A stretch of DNA of 64,000 bases from Candidatus Zhuqueibacterota bacterium (GCA_014728085.1 WJMF01000224.1:1-64000), one strand, 5' to 3'. Positions 31,901 to 40,121 are shown, numbered from the stretch's first letter. The notes: generated by a model from the letters alone, not told the origin. Translations and numbers: made by a program.

Positions 31901-33488
31901 TCCCGAGCGGGATCCGACCTGGCAGGCTGTGGCCCGGAAGGAAGTAAACGACGCGGCAAGGATCCTCTATGAACGCGCTTCCCGCGCCTACCGAAATTCG
32001 ATACTCTCTCTGACGTCGTTGGCCCAAAGCTATCGGAAATTTATTCTCGAAGAAGCTTCGGCGGAAATTATCGTTGAGACGGATTCGAACACGATTGTAC
32101 AACAGGATAGTGTTTTGCGCATTGCCGGCAATTATATTCAAAAATCTAAAATCGGTCTTTCAAAAACCAATTATCAAATCGGGTTTCTCGCCTTGCAATC
32201 TGCAGAAGCGGTCATGCGGGCACCGATTCCTTCCGGTTTGGACGACTATTCCGAATTGGTTTACCGGCGAAAACTAATCGAAAATGCCATTACGCCTCTT
32301 ATTCTGGATACCTTTAAAAGCTTAAAAAATGCACTTGTGGAAGCGGACTCGTTTTCTATTCAGTCACAATGGGTTGAAATGGCGAAACTGGAAATTATTC
32401 AGAGTCGTAATGTTATTCCCAACCGCTATTCTGATTTGGCCCTATATGGCTTGTATCATGTGTCAGACAATTTTCAATCCTATCGAAAACTGGTTTTCGG
32501 CGGCGAATCGTTTGATCAGGTTTTGAATGACCTGCAAACGTTCTCAGAGCAAATCGGCAATATTCTCGGGTTCAGCCGGGAAACCTTTGCAATTGCGGTT
32601 CAGAAATATGATGAGATTATTAAAACCGCTGCAGATTTGCGTATCGAGAGGAAATATATACAGAGCAGCAGAGACTCGCTCTTTCATACCGTTTTTGTCT
32701 ATGCCATGCGGTGTGAAACGCTGAGCCGCACCGCAAAATCTCTCGGGGACCAGGCGCGCAACCGGTTTTTGGACAGTGGCAGACCCATCTATGAGGAAGG
32801 TTTGTTTACGTTTGAGAGCAATTACTTTGCGTTGAGACGAATTGAACAGGCAGCCCTGGAAATTGGGTATGAAAAAGCACAGGAATATAATGCTGATAAT
32901 ATCTATACCAAAACTATAACTTTACAGCTGGTTCGTTTTGATCCGGAACAGTATGCTGGTTTGCTGGGGATGACGGTTGAAACGCATCATTTTAACACCG
33001 ATACCACCTGGCTGACGCGAGGGGTACATGAGGATGGATGGATGCGTCCCGATTTTGCCGATACCAGCTGGTCCACGGCAGCCGTTGTCGATCCCGAAGG
33101 TTGCATCTGGAAATCACCCGTACATGATACGTCAACCGTTTCCACTCTTGATTCTGTCTCACGGCAAGCCCCGCGGGAAGTCTATTTTCGCAAGTCGTTT
33201 TCAGTTAAAGGACTTGCTGTATCCTGTTCGATCGAAATAGAATCGGATCAGATGATAAGCATTTACTTTAATGGCGATTTGATCAAACGGCTTGTCGGCA
33301 AAGAGGAAGAAGAAGCGGTTTTTACTCTTTCGGATTTGCTGGTCGACGGTAAAAATGTCATTGCCATCCACGCGCGCAACAATCGAAAGGGTCTGGAAGG
33401 ATTATGTGCCAGCCTTGAAGTAAAAAGTCTTCCGCAGTGGGATAAAGTACGAAAAAATTTGAACCACAGAATCGAGTCAGAGATTTAG
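28995..33488 (+). CDS. Giant periplasmic TPR protein with C-terminal galactose-binding-like domain
   Basis: 1497 aa. Signal peptide 1-24 (IKQFLTWLVILGTFFFATMIWA). A short coiled coil (about 45-70) precedes arrays of TolA-binding/YbgF-like TPRs: LVDDALFNIGLLYETSGHAD, EALYRLGWSYYRLNQYEKAI, TPLFLANAGALYYSHNQFRQ, DALYNASLYYAKAFEYERAI and many more up to about 870. Residues about 900-1320 are helical. Residues about 1335-1480 form a beta-sandwich of the galactose-binding-like type (HEDGWMRPDFADTSWSTAAV; REVYFRKSFSVKG; ISIYFNGDLIKRL; LLVDGKNVIAIHARNN). This end could bind a carbohydrate or peptidoglycan. The gene sits between the other TPR gene and the motor genes. It may bridge peptidoglycan and the outer membrane in the same machine; that is inference. 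Confidence 0.78.
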   Translation: MIKQFLTWLVILGTFFFATMIWAQESADNAAPLSDAIDDTVTEQFSIDELLKFRSYYQRQISKLEHEKTVLRQEGIRDAEMFLERNPNSRVGDRVLIRLAELYIEDVDEGFEEQMREYDRLISLYQQNEIDSLPSEPKKDYSGVVDLYNQLVNDYPHSELVDDALFNIGLLYETSGHADSAFVYYNRVLELFPYSELEPDVLMRLGEYYFNPPINDIHTAISYFEKVLEFKTSPRYNEALYRLGWSYYRLNQYEKAISYFTLLADDVQYAKKYDPENRYSNPAVLDESIEYIGICFVEKGGPEAAASYLQKIGGRDYGVHILKRMGDAYMKEKEDYEKAIQSYEFLLNRYPTAPIAPRIQNNIVICYRRSDNETYAYVARDQLFDNYRPGTDWWQQNPDEALREEALGYAETALRDNITFLYNTAQETERKDIYSKSVVESRRYLQAFPNDSSAQHIHWNMALILDTQLGRVDSAYAEYIEISNRYWDSPYQRYAAKNAVALARDAAMTEVAEAEEQASEEQTLSIEELRQQAAAEGIEGFNFRARMKLEKSNLSGPEQKLADAYDNFIKLFPHEEETPLFLANAGALYYSHNQFRQALKYFKTLMRHFPGNEQVAQAQFAIMESYFGKADFQSSEIIARKIVNSDASEQIRQRGRRRLAESIYLNAEMLAESNQHYEAGKEYQRVVKEVPTSEFADLALFNAAVEYDKANDYMRAIESYNYLLATHPNSVYIYDAQNNLAFDYVELGDYHNAALTYQRLATIHPDEKQARDALYNASLYYAKAFEYERAINANQLFLQRFPKDEQADELAFEIPRFYEQMNKSEEAFEGYEEYVELFPDSPKSVEAFYRRGMHLRGRQQMRSALVEFQKALLQNRDLEERNEEGNIYFAAESEFAMAQIKFVQFKQIHFQLPEAELERSKTEKKEYLLEIVRHLGNVASYGTSRVYEATFLIGQVYEEFAQTWAKQEIPERDPTWQAVARKEVNDAARILYERASRAYRNSILSLTSLAQSYRKFILEEASAEIIVETDSNTIVQQDSVLRIAGNYIQKSKIGLSKTNYQIGFLALQSAEAVMRAPIPSGLDDYSELVYRRKLIENAITPLILDTFKSLKNALVEADSFSIQSQWVEMAKLEIIQSRNVIPNRYSDLALYGLYHVSDNFQSYRKLVFGGESFDQVLNDLQTFSEQIGNILGFSRETFAIAVQKYDEIIKTAADLRIERKYIQSSRDSLFHTVFVYAMRCETLSRTAKSLGDQARNRFLDSGRPIYEEGLFTFESNYFALRRIEQAALEIGYEKAQEYNADNIYTKTITLQLVRFDPEQYAGLLGMTVETHHFNTDTTWLTRGVHEDGWMRPDFADTSWSTAAVVDPEGCIWKSPVHDTSTVSTLDSVSRQAPREVYFRKSFSVKGLAVSCSIEIESDQMISIYFNGDLIKRLVGKEEEEAVFTLSDLLVDGKNVIAIHARNNRKGLEGLCASLEVKSLPQWDKVRKNLNHRIESEI

Positions 33489-33500
33489 AGGGAAGAGATC

Positions 33501-33848
33501 ATGCTAAAAGTGTTAATTATGACTATTTTTCTATTCATAGCGGCGGTAACGTGTCCGGCACAGGAGGTTCAAGCAGATACGACCGAGGAGGAAGAAACAC
33601 CGGATGTCTGGCAGGCAGAGGAACAGATCCTCAATCCGATACATATTGAAGCGGTTATAGAACAACCCCGGGTAACCCTGATTCCAAAACGGACGGACAC
33701 ACCTGTTGAAGATCTTCCGCTGCATTACCGTTCTTTTGATATAGAGTTAAAAGCCAAACCGAAGCTGATAGATGAGTATGGTAAAGAGCTGGAAAACGCA
33801 GCCCGAATTGAAAAGCTGAAAAAAGTGCTTGATAAAAAGGAGAATTAA
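33501..33848 (+). CDS. Small secreted protein of unknown function
   Basis: 115 aa, ATG with GAGGGAAG upstream. Signal peptide about 1-20 (MLKVLIMTIFLFIAAVTCPA). The mature part is acidic at first (ADTTEEEETPDVWQAEEQIL) and ends in a short basic helix (RIEKLKKVLDKKEN). I recognise no family. It lies 12 bases after the giant TPR gene and 50 before the ExbB-like gene, so it is probably a periplasmic accessory of this complex. Confidence 0.6.
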   Translation: MLKVLIMTIFLFIAAVTCPAQEVQADTTEEEETPDVWQAEEQILNPIHIEAVIEQPRVTLIPKRTDTPVEDLPLHYRSFDIELKAKPKLIDEYGKELENAARIEKLKKVLDKKEN

Positions 33849-33898
33849 GGATATATTTTTGTTTTCTTGGATCCTAATGTTGAGATAAGGAGGAATCG

Positions 33899-34549
33899 AT
33901 GTCCGAAATTTTAAGAAATTTTAGTCCGGATGTGGCCGGCTGGCAGTTCATGTATATTTTGCTTATTCCAGCTGTTTTCACAGTTGCGATTGCCGTAGAG
34001 CGCGCTATCTATATTTATATAAAAAGCGATATCAATGCTGACGAGTTTATGAAACAGGTTCGTCAGCTGGTCAAAGCCGGTAAAATCAAGGATGCCTATG
34101 AACTCTGCAAGCGGGCTGGTGAGCGCGCCCTTCCCAAGGTAGTCAGCTTTGGTTTGCATGCTGTTGTCAATAAAGAAGAGGTTGATTTTAGAACCGTTCA
34201 GAATTCCGTTGACGAAGGCATGCTGGAGGTCATTCCCCGCCTGGAAAGGCGTACGGATTATTTGGCAATGTTGGCCAATGTAGCCACCTTGTTGGGTTTA
34301 ATGGGAACCATTTTCGGACTAATTTTATCTTTTCGCGCAGTATCTGCTCCCGGGATTGATCCGACGGAAAAAGCAAGGCTTTTGGCTGCCGGTATCTCGA
34401 CAGCAATGAATACAACATTAACCGGCCTGGTCATTGCCGTTCCTGCAAATGTCTTTTATACTTTGTTACACAGCAAAACCAAAAAAATCATCGATGAAAT
34501 CGATGAACATACTGTTAAACTCATTAATTTGTTGACAGGGAATAAATAA
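33899..34549 (+). CDS. MotA/TolQ/ExbB-type proton-channel protein
   Basis: 216 aa, ATG with AAGGAGGAA upstream. Three transmembrane helices: about 17-33 (FMYILLIPAVFTVAIAVERA), about 125-147 (LANVATLLGLMGTIFGLILS) and about 168-190 (ISTAMNTTLTGLVIAVPANVF). The conserved cytoplasmic loop and the GTVxG/TxxGLxxAxP patterns of the family are present. It should form a pentameric stator around ExbD-like dimers encoded next. It works with the two following genes to use ion motive force. Confidence 0.92.
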   Translation: MSEILRNFSPDVAGWQFMYILLIPAVFTVAIAVERAIYIYIKSDINADEFMKQVRQLVKAGKIKDAYELCKRAGERALPKVVSFGLHAVVNKEEVDFRTVQNSVDEGMLEVIPRLERRTDYLAMLANVATLLGLMGTIFGLILSFRAVSAPGIDPTEKARLLAAGISTAMNTTLTGLVIAVPANVFYTLLHSKTKKIIDEIDEHTVKLINLLTGNK

Positions 34550-34551
34550 AT

Positions 34552-35100
34552 ATGGCGTATAAACCATCTAAAAGAGGAAGCAGAGAATTCAAGCCTCTGG
34601 AGATCAATATTTTTCCCATGATGAATTTAATGGTCGTTTTGGTTCCGTTGTTGTTGTCAACAGCAACCGCAATCAAGATTGGAGTTATCGAGCTCAACCT
34701 GCCACCAGCGACAGCGGGTACAATTTCGCAAAGCGCCATTCCCACAGAAGCGCGCGAAGATTTGGATTTAACCATCAGCCTGACCAGCGAAGGTATTTAT
34801 TTATCCAGCTCAAAAGCGGTTTTGAGCAATACCGAAGAGGATGTTGGCGCCACCATTCCGCCGAACGAGGACGGCACCTGGGATTTTGAAGCGCTGTCTC
34901 AGCTGTTGCTGGAAATCAAGCGAAGGATTGCCGGAACCGCCTTTGATACCAAACGCATCATTATTCAGGCCGAACCACAGATAGAATATCAATCGCTTGT
35001 AAGCGCCATGGATGCATCCCGCTCGATTCCCATTGATGATCAAACAGAGATTGAATTGTTTCCTGAAGTAACTATTAGTTCAGGAATAGTCAGAAGATAA
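34552..35100 (+). CDS. ExbD/TolR-like protein with Asn in place of the ion-carrying Asp
   Basis: 182 aa, 2 bases after the ExbB-like stop. One transmembrane helix near the N-terminus: EINIFPMMNLMVVLVPLLLS. In ExbD/TolR the same stretch reads INVTPxxDVMLVLL, and its Asp carries ions through the channel. Here the residue is Asn25 (codon AAT at 34624-34626). The periplasmic part (about 50-182) is longer than in ExbD and ends in a dimerisation-like fold (RIIIQAEPQIEYQSLVSAMD). It is probably a non-conducting partner of the next protein rather than a motor subunit on its own. Confidence 0.88.
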   Translation: MAYKPSKRGSREFKPLEINIFPMMNLMVVLVPLLLSTATAIKIGVIELNLPPATAGTISQSAIPTEAREDLDLTISLTSEGIYLSSSKAVLSNTEEDVGATIPPNEDGTWDFEALSQLLLEIKRRIAGTAFDTKRIIIQAEPQIEYQSLVSAMDASRSIPIDDQTEIELFPEVTISSGIVRR

Positions 35101-35117
35101 ATTTTAAGGTATAATTT

Positions 35118-35612
35118 ATGGCGTTTATTCCATCGAGAATTAAAAAGCATAAAACCAGCACCAAAATGGTGCGGTTAAATTTAACCTCAATGATGGATAT
35201 TTTTACAATTATTTTGGTTTTTTTGTTGAAAACGTATTCCACAGAAGGACAATTAATACATCCTTCCGATAATTTGACCCTGCCCTCTTCCACGATAGAA
35301 ACCGCCCCCGAGATTGCACTGGATGTGATTGTTTCACGGGAATGGATCATGGTGAACAATCAACCCATTGCCAGAGTAAGTGATGTTGTTGGCCAACCCG
35401 GTTTAATTATCGAGTCGCTTAGCCAGGTATTACATCAGTTTGCAACCGAAGCAAAACGCATGGAAGAGATGTATGGTGTACCGTTTTCGGGCAAAGTAAC
35501 CATACAGGGAGACAAAAAGTTACCCTTTCGGACTCTGTTAAAGGTTATGGCGACATGTGGCCGGTCAGAGTATCCAAAGATGAGGTTGGTTGTCTATCAA
35601 AAACAAAGTTGA
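35118..35612 (+). CDS. ExbD/TolR-like protein with intact ion-carrying Asp
   Basis: 164 aa. N-terminal basic stretch, then NLTSMMDIFTIILVFLLKTY, with Asp27 at the ion-carrying position (GAT at 35196-35198). The periplasmic domain (about 45-160) ends KVTIQGDKKLPFRTLLKVMA, the TolR/ExbD C-terminal pattern. ATG 35118 lies 17 bases after the previous stop. Together with the Asn variant it could form an asymmetric dimer inside the ExbB-like pentamer. Its end overlaps the next gene by 23 bases. Confidence 0.9.
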   Translation: MAFIPSRIKKHKTSTKMVRLNLTSMMDIFTIILVFLLKTYSTEGQLIHPSDNLTLPSSTIETAPEIALDVIVSREWIMVNNQPIARVSDVVGQPGLIIESLSQVLHQFATEAKRMEEMYGVPFSGKVTIQGDKKLPFRTLLKVMATCGRSEYPKMRLVVYQKQS

Positions 35613-36786
35613 TTCGCAGACCGTGTTAAAAAATTATCGTAAAAAACCTTTTTCTGAACTGGATCCCCTTTATATTACCACACTCGTACTCTCGTTTTTG
35701 CTGCATTACGGTATAGTGGGTTATTTTGTTCTAAATCCCCCCGAGTCCAGATTGCCTATCAAAGGAACGGTAGAGCGAATTCAGGCCGGGTATGCTGATC
35801 AGCTTCTCGGTGGCGAGACGACGGTTATGGCAAACCAGCTGAAAATTGATCAGCAACTCTATGAATATGAAGCACCTGCAGAAGAGGAGACCAGCGCAAA
35901 TTTGCTGCAAGAGCCGGAGACACAATACGCTCAAGAGGAAGAACCGGATTCAGATGAACCAACCCCTCGGGCAGACGGGGGTGTTGAGGACAAAGCCGTA
36001 GAGCGGCAGCGTACCCTCTCTGATCGTTCCGATGCATCGGCCAGGTCCTTCGGGCGCACAGGGAGCAGCAGCAGACGGGATGCACAGATGGCTGATAAAG
36101 GGATACTCGGCGCCTTGACCCGTTCCGGCAGCCAGGGGGGAGAAAAAGCCATTGATGATATTCTGAACAGCGATGAAGAATTGGATGACATTTATAAGGA
36201 AATCGGTAAAGGCTCGGCTGCAGGTCAGGGTAAAGCCGCTGGTAGTGGTGGCCGGGGAGAGGGGGGCGGCACAAGTGACTCTGGTGGTCGAAAAGAGGTT
36301 CAGGGGCAAAGACGAACGGTAACGGGAAGCATCAATACCCGTATTTCCGATATAGAGGGTACCGGCAGCGGAGAAGGCTCGGGCGCCGGGGGGGCTGAGG
36401 CGACAAAAAATACAAAAATGATTAAAACCGAGCTGACACCGATTCAATCTGAAGATGATACCGACGCCAATGAGAGACAAACTCTGGTCGGGGCACGAGA
36501 CCTGAATACCGTTTCTGAGGTGGTTTTTTCTCACAACTCGGCTATACAATATTGTTTTGAACGAGAACTTTTAAGTAATCCCGATCTGAGGGGTAAAATT
36601 GTCATTCGATTTACCATTACACCCGCCGGCAATGTTAAGGATCCCGAGATTTTATCTTCCACATTAAATTCAAAACATGTTGAGCGCTGCATATTATCAA
36701 GAGTCAGCTTGTGGAATGATTTTGGTGCGATTGACCCCGAACTGGGCAATGCAGTTTTTCGACAGGTTTATACATTCGGATACTAG
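35590..36786 (+). CDS. TonB/TolA-like protein with AgmX/PglI-type C-terminal domain
   Basis: 398 aa from TTG 35590 (GAGG 5 bases upstream); GTG 35623 is an alternative. One transmembrane helix at about 27-45 (YITTLVLSFLLHYGIVGYFVL) is followed by a long low-complexity periplasmic stretch rich in Glu, Ser and Gly (about 95-290). The C-terminal domain (about 300-398) reads VVFSHNSAIQYCFERELLSN, then LRGKIVIRFTITPAGNVKDP and VERCILSRVSLW. This is the TonB-like domain found at the end of AgmX/PglI proteins of gliding bacteria. It should be the element that passes energy from the ExbB/ExbD-like channel to periplasmic partners, most likely the two giant TPR proteins. Confidence 0.87.
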   Translation: MSIKNKVDSQTVLKNYRKKPFSELDPLYITTLVLSFLLHYGIVGYFVLNPPESRLPIKGTVERIQAGYADQLLGGETTVMANQLKIDQQLYEYEAPAEEETSANLLQEPETQYAQEEEPDSDEPTPRADGGVEDKAVERQRTLSDRSDASARSFGRTGSSSRRDAQMADKGILGALTRSGSQGGEKAIDDILNSDEELDDIYKEIGKGSAAGQGKAAGSGGRGEGGGTSDSGGRKEVQGQRRTVTGSINTRISDIEGTGSGEGSGAGGAEATKNTKMIKTELTPIQSEDDTDANERQTLVGARDLNTVSEVVFSHNSAIQYCFERELLSNPDLRGKIVIRFTITPAGNVKDPEILSSTLNSKHVERCILSRVSLWNDFGAIDPELGNAVFRQVYTFGY

Positions 36787-37009
36787 CCTTTTTTCCTGGT
36801 TTTACTCTATCGATTCATCTAATGAATTAACGGATTGCAGGTTCACAAGAACGAGTCGTCTTTTATCCCTGTCCGGCATGTCGTGGGGAAGCGCAAACCC
36901 GGGTGTGAGGCACCAAGATCATTGTGTGCTGGATTAAGATAGCAATTTTTATTATATTGGGTTTGTGAGAAAAATTCTGCCAACCGGATACTAATGTAAA
37001 GGTATATTT

Positions 37010-38809
37010 ATGAAGTGGAAAAGAACACATACTTGCGGAGAATTGAAAAGTAAAAATGTCGATGAGACCGCCGTATTAATGGGATGGGTGGACAGAAGAC
37101 GAGACCACGGCGGCTTGATATTTATCGATCTCAGGGATCGATATGGGGTGACCCAGATACGCGTAGATCCGAGCTCCAGCGCATATGAAGAAAGTAAAAA
37201 ATTACGCGCAGAATATGTTGTCGCTTATAAGGGAATCGTCGAAAGGCGTCCGAATGATATGATTAATAGCGGCTTACCGACCGGTGAAATCGAGCTATCA
37301 GCAAAAGAAATAGAGGTATTGAATGTATCCAAGACCCCTCCTTTTCAAATTACCGGTACGCAAAATCCGTCGGAAGATTTACGCTTAAAATATCGATATC
37401 TGGATTTACGAAATCCGGCTATACAAAGAAAGATGTTGATGCGCAATCAGATTTATAAAGTGGTACGCGATTATTTTTGCGAGCAGAGGTTTGCTGAAAT
37501 TGAAACGCCTTATCTGATGAAAAGCACTCCCGAGGGTGCCAGGGATTACCTGGTGCCGAGCAGGGTCTGGCAGGGACGTTTTTATGCTTTACCGCAATCA
37601 CCGCAAACCTACAAGCAGTTGCTCATGATTTCCGGATTCGACCGATATTTTCAGATCGTACGTTGCTTCAGAGACGAAGATCTGCGAGCCGATCGTCAGC
37701 CGGAATTCACCCAGATTGATGTTGAAATGTCTTTTATCGATGAAGAGGATCTTTTCGCTGTGGTGGAAGGATTGATGAAAGTTTTGTTCAAACAAATTCT
37801 GGATATTAATATAGAAACCCCGTTCGAGCGTATATCCTATAATGACGCTATGAAAAAATACGGTACGGACCGGCCCGATTTGAGATACGGCCTGATCATT
37901 CACGATATATCAAAGGTTGTGGACAATTCTGATTTTAAGGTTTTCAAAAACACCGTACAATCCGGAGGTGTTGTCGCCGGATTATGTCTCTCCGGGGGCG
38001 CCAAATACAGCCGTAAACAGATCGATGATTTGATCGCCTATGCAAAGGATCGCGGAGCAGGGGGGTTGGTTCCGATCAAAATTAAAGAGAAGGATTGGGA
38101 AAGTAACCTCAGCAAGTTTTTCAGCCAGGAGGCACGTCAGCAAATCATGGCTGAATTTCAGGCTGCGAATGGAGATCTGCTGCTGATTGTTGCCGATGAA
38201 AAGGACCGGACCCTTGCGGTTCTCGGAGAGCTGCGCACGTATCTGGGGCGTCATGAAAATTTAATTGACAGCCGGGATTACCGTATCGCCTGGGTTGTCG
38301 ATTTTCCTCTTTTTGAGTATAGTGCTGATGAGCAACGGTATATGGCTCGCCACCACCCCTTTACCTCGCCAAAGCCCGAACATGTAAAGTGGCTTTTCAG
38401 CCATCCGGAGCAAGTCAATGCACGCGCTTATGATCTGGTATTAAATGGTATTGAAATCGCCGGTGGCAGTATCAGAATTTCAACCTCTGAATTACAATCT
38501 CAGGTATTCAGAGCCCTGGGAATCGATAAGCGGGAGGCAGAGGATAAATTCGGATTTTTGCTCGAAGCGCTCTCCTATGGCGCACCGCCACACGGCGGCA
38601 TTGCTTTTGGTTTTGATCGATTGGTCATGTTGTTTACCCGGTCGGCGTCGATCCGGGACGTTATTGCTTTTCCCAAGACGGCAAGAGCGGTCTCTCTGAT
38701 GGATTCTGCTCCTACGCCTGTGCGCCCGAAGCAGCTTGAAGAATTGGGCATTATTGTAAAAAGTAAAATCGAACCTCTTGATGATCAGGTGGAAATGGAG
38801 TCCAGTTAA
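37010..38809 (+). CDS. aspS: Aspartyl-tRNA synthetase (bacterial type)
   Basis: 599 aa. N-terminal OB-fold anticodon domain (GWVDRRRDHGGLIFIDLRDR), class II motif 2 FRDEDLRADRQPEFTQID, the bacterial GAD insertion (about 300-410) and motif 3 GIAFGFDRLVMLF. It charges tRNA-Asp. Whether it also charges tRNA-Asn cannot be read here. The 223-base gap upstream shows no gene, and a fresh transcription start there is likely. Confidence 0.97.
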   Translation: MKWKRTHTCGELKSKNVDETAVLMGWVDRRRDHGGLIFIDLRDRYGVTQIRVDPSSSAYEESKKLRAEYVVAYKGIVERRPNDMINSGLPTGEIELSAKEIEVLNVSKTPPFQITGTQNPSEDLRLKYRYLDLRNPAIQRKMLMRNQIYKVVRDYFCEQRFAEIETPYLMKSTPEGARDYLVPSRVWQGRFYALPQSPQTYKQLLMISGFDRYFQIVRCFRDEDLRADRQPEFTQIDVEMSFIDEEDLFAVVEGLMKVLFKQILDINIETPFERISYNDAMKKYGTDRPDLRYGLIIHDISKVVDNSDFKVFKNTVQSGGVVAGLCLSGGAKYSRKQIDDLIAYAKDRGAGGLVPIKIKEKDWESNLSKFFSQEARQQIMAEFQAANGDLLLIVADEKDRTLAVLGELRTYLGRHENLIDSRDYRIAWVVDFPLFEYSADEQRYMARHHPFTSPKPEHVKWLFSHPEQVNARAYDLVLNGIEIAGGSIRISTSELQSQVFRALGIDKREAEDKFGFLLEALSYGAPPHGGIAFGFDRLVMLFTRSASIRDVIAFPKTARAVSLMDSAPTPVRPKQLEELGIIVKSKIEPLDDQVEMESS

Positions 38810-38847
38810 TTCTTTAAAAAACGAACAGATAATTTACTATTTTCCAC

Positions 38848-38876
38848 TTGACTATTTACCATTTTTTTATTAAAAT
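38848..38876 (+). promoter_or_regulatory. Sigma-70-like promoter for the lipoprotein/LysM pair
   Basis: TTGACT (38848-38853), 17-base spacer, TAAAAT (38871-38876). It lies 84 bases upstream of ATG 38960, which has an unusually strong ribosome site (GGAAAGGAGGTGG at 38941-38953). The pair points to an abundant product. Confidence 0.68.
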
Positions 38877-38959
38877 CGGGTAAGATTAGTAGTGTCGATA
38901 TTTTATTAACGACAAAAAACGCAACGTAATGCATCACATGGAAAGGAGGTGGATGCTCG

Positions 38960-39238
38960 ATGACGAAATTCTTACGTGCTATTTCGGTTATTGCCGTCAT
39001 TGCTCTGTTCGTTCTGTCATTAAATATGACCGGATGTAGTAGACATCCCAACGAAGAACAGTTACAGGTGTTGGAGGACACCAAAGCTGCCGCGCTTGAA
39101 GCGGAACAAAAAGTAAGTGACTGTCAGGAAAATCAATCAGAACTCGAGAGCAAACTGGCAGCAACGCAACAAGAACTTGAAGAAGTTAAGGAAGAGAAAG
39201 AACTCGTTGTTCAACGTCTTGAGGCCATGGAAAATTGA
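38960..39238 (+). CDS. Small coiled-coil lipoprotein
   Basis: 92 aa. Lipoprotein signal with lipobox LNMTGC (Cys at about residue 27) after a clear hydrophobic core (ISVIAVIALFVLSL). The mature part is almost all heptad coiled coil (LEDTKAAALEAEQKVSDCQE to VVQRLEAMEN). It is Lpp-like in design but does not end in the Lys that Lpp uses to bind peptidoglycan. A strong promoter and ribosome site suggest high expression. A LysM protein follows 43 bases later and could supply the peptidoglycan contact. Confidence 0.78.
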   Translation: MTKFLRAISVIAVIALFVLSLNMTGCSRHPNEEQLQVLEDTKAAALEAEQKVSDCQENQSELESKLAATQQELEEVKEEKELVVQRLEAMEN

Positions 39239-39281
39239 GGTTTAAAGATAAAATTATCCAGAAATGTGTGGAGGGAAAGTA

Positions 39282-40121
39282 ATGAAATATTCAAAACTTT
39301 TTTTGACGATTGCTCTCGCCCTCTTTGCCACATTGGGTACCTCAATGGCCCAGGAGAAGATGAGTATGGAGGAGTATCAAGCTCAGCTTCAAGAGTGGCA
39401 AGAACGAGAGGCAAAAGCGACTCAAGCTTTGGAAGAGTGTCAGGCCAAAGTATCTGAACTTGAAGGTCAGATCGAGTCCACAAATGCCGACATTCAGACT
39501 ATGTGGAGTGAAATTTATGCAGAAATGGGTGCTGAAGAAGCCGACATCGATGCTTACCGCGATGAATTGAAGGCATTGGATGCTCAGGTTTCCGGATTGT
39601 TGGCTTTATCCCCGGAAGAACTGTTTCAACGCCGTGATGAAGTGGAACAAGCCGAAGCCAAGCTTGCAGAAATGAAGAAAAACCCAATTTCTGCGCTATC
39701 TGAAATGCAGGATATGATTGCGACCATAGAAGGAAAGCTCACCCAAATTCAGAATAAAATGCCCAAGGCAGTTTACGATGAATACACTGTGGTAATGGGT
39801 GATTATCTGTGGAAAATATCCGGCAAGCCAGATATTTATGATAATCCGATGCAGTGGATGAGGATTTATTCTTACAACACTGATCAGATTAAGGATCCCG
39901 ATCTTATTCATCCGGAACAAATCCTAAAAATTCATCGTCAAAGTGGAGAAGATGAATATCTCGTCGAAAAAGGCGATTATCTGGTTAAAATAGCGGGTAA
40001 GGCTGATGTGATGGGTGATCCTGCGAACTGGACCAAAATCTACGAGAAGAATAAAGACCTGGTTGGTGACGATCCCAACATGATCTTTCCTCATACGATT
40101 TTGGTTATTCCACAAGAATAG
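39282..40121 (+). CDS. Secreted coiled-coil protein with two LysM domains
   Basis: 279 aa from ATG 39282 (GGAGGG upstream; the longer frame adds six residues before the signal). Signal peptide ends TSMAQ. Residues about 25-160 form a coiled coil (EWQEREAKATQALEECQAKV). Two LysM modules follow: YTVVMGDYLWKISGKPDIYD and YLVEKGDYLVKIAGKADVMG, each ending in a PxxIL-I-P/H segment. LysM binds GlcNAc-containing glycans, so the protein should tether to peptidoglycan in the periplasm. A strong terminator follows, isolating the pair as one unit. Confidence 0.87.
   Translation: MKYSKLFLTIALALFATLGTSMAQEKMSMEEYQAQLQEWQEREAKATQALEECQAKVSELEGQIESTNADIQTMWSEIYAEMGAEEADIDAYRDELKALDAQVSGLLALSPEELFQRRDEVEQAEAKLAEMKKNPISALSEMQDMIATIEGKLTQIQNKMPKAVYDEYTVVMGDYLWKISGKPDIYDNPMQWMRIYSYNTDQIKDPDLIHPEQILKIHRQSGEDEYLVEKGDYLVKIAGKADVMGDPANWTKIYEKNKDLVGDDPNMIFPHTILVIPQE

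Noticed and set aside
35330-35345. Second parS-like sequence TGTTTCACGGGAATGG
   Set aside because: About four mismatches to the 16-base consensus, inside the ExbD-like gene. Not enough to call a ParB site.
35825-36549. Long minus-strand open frames over the TonB-like gene
   Set aside because: They are antisense shadows of the Gly/Ser-rich linker; no ribosome site, no family resemblance.
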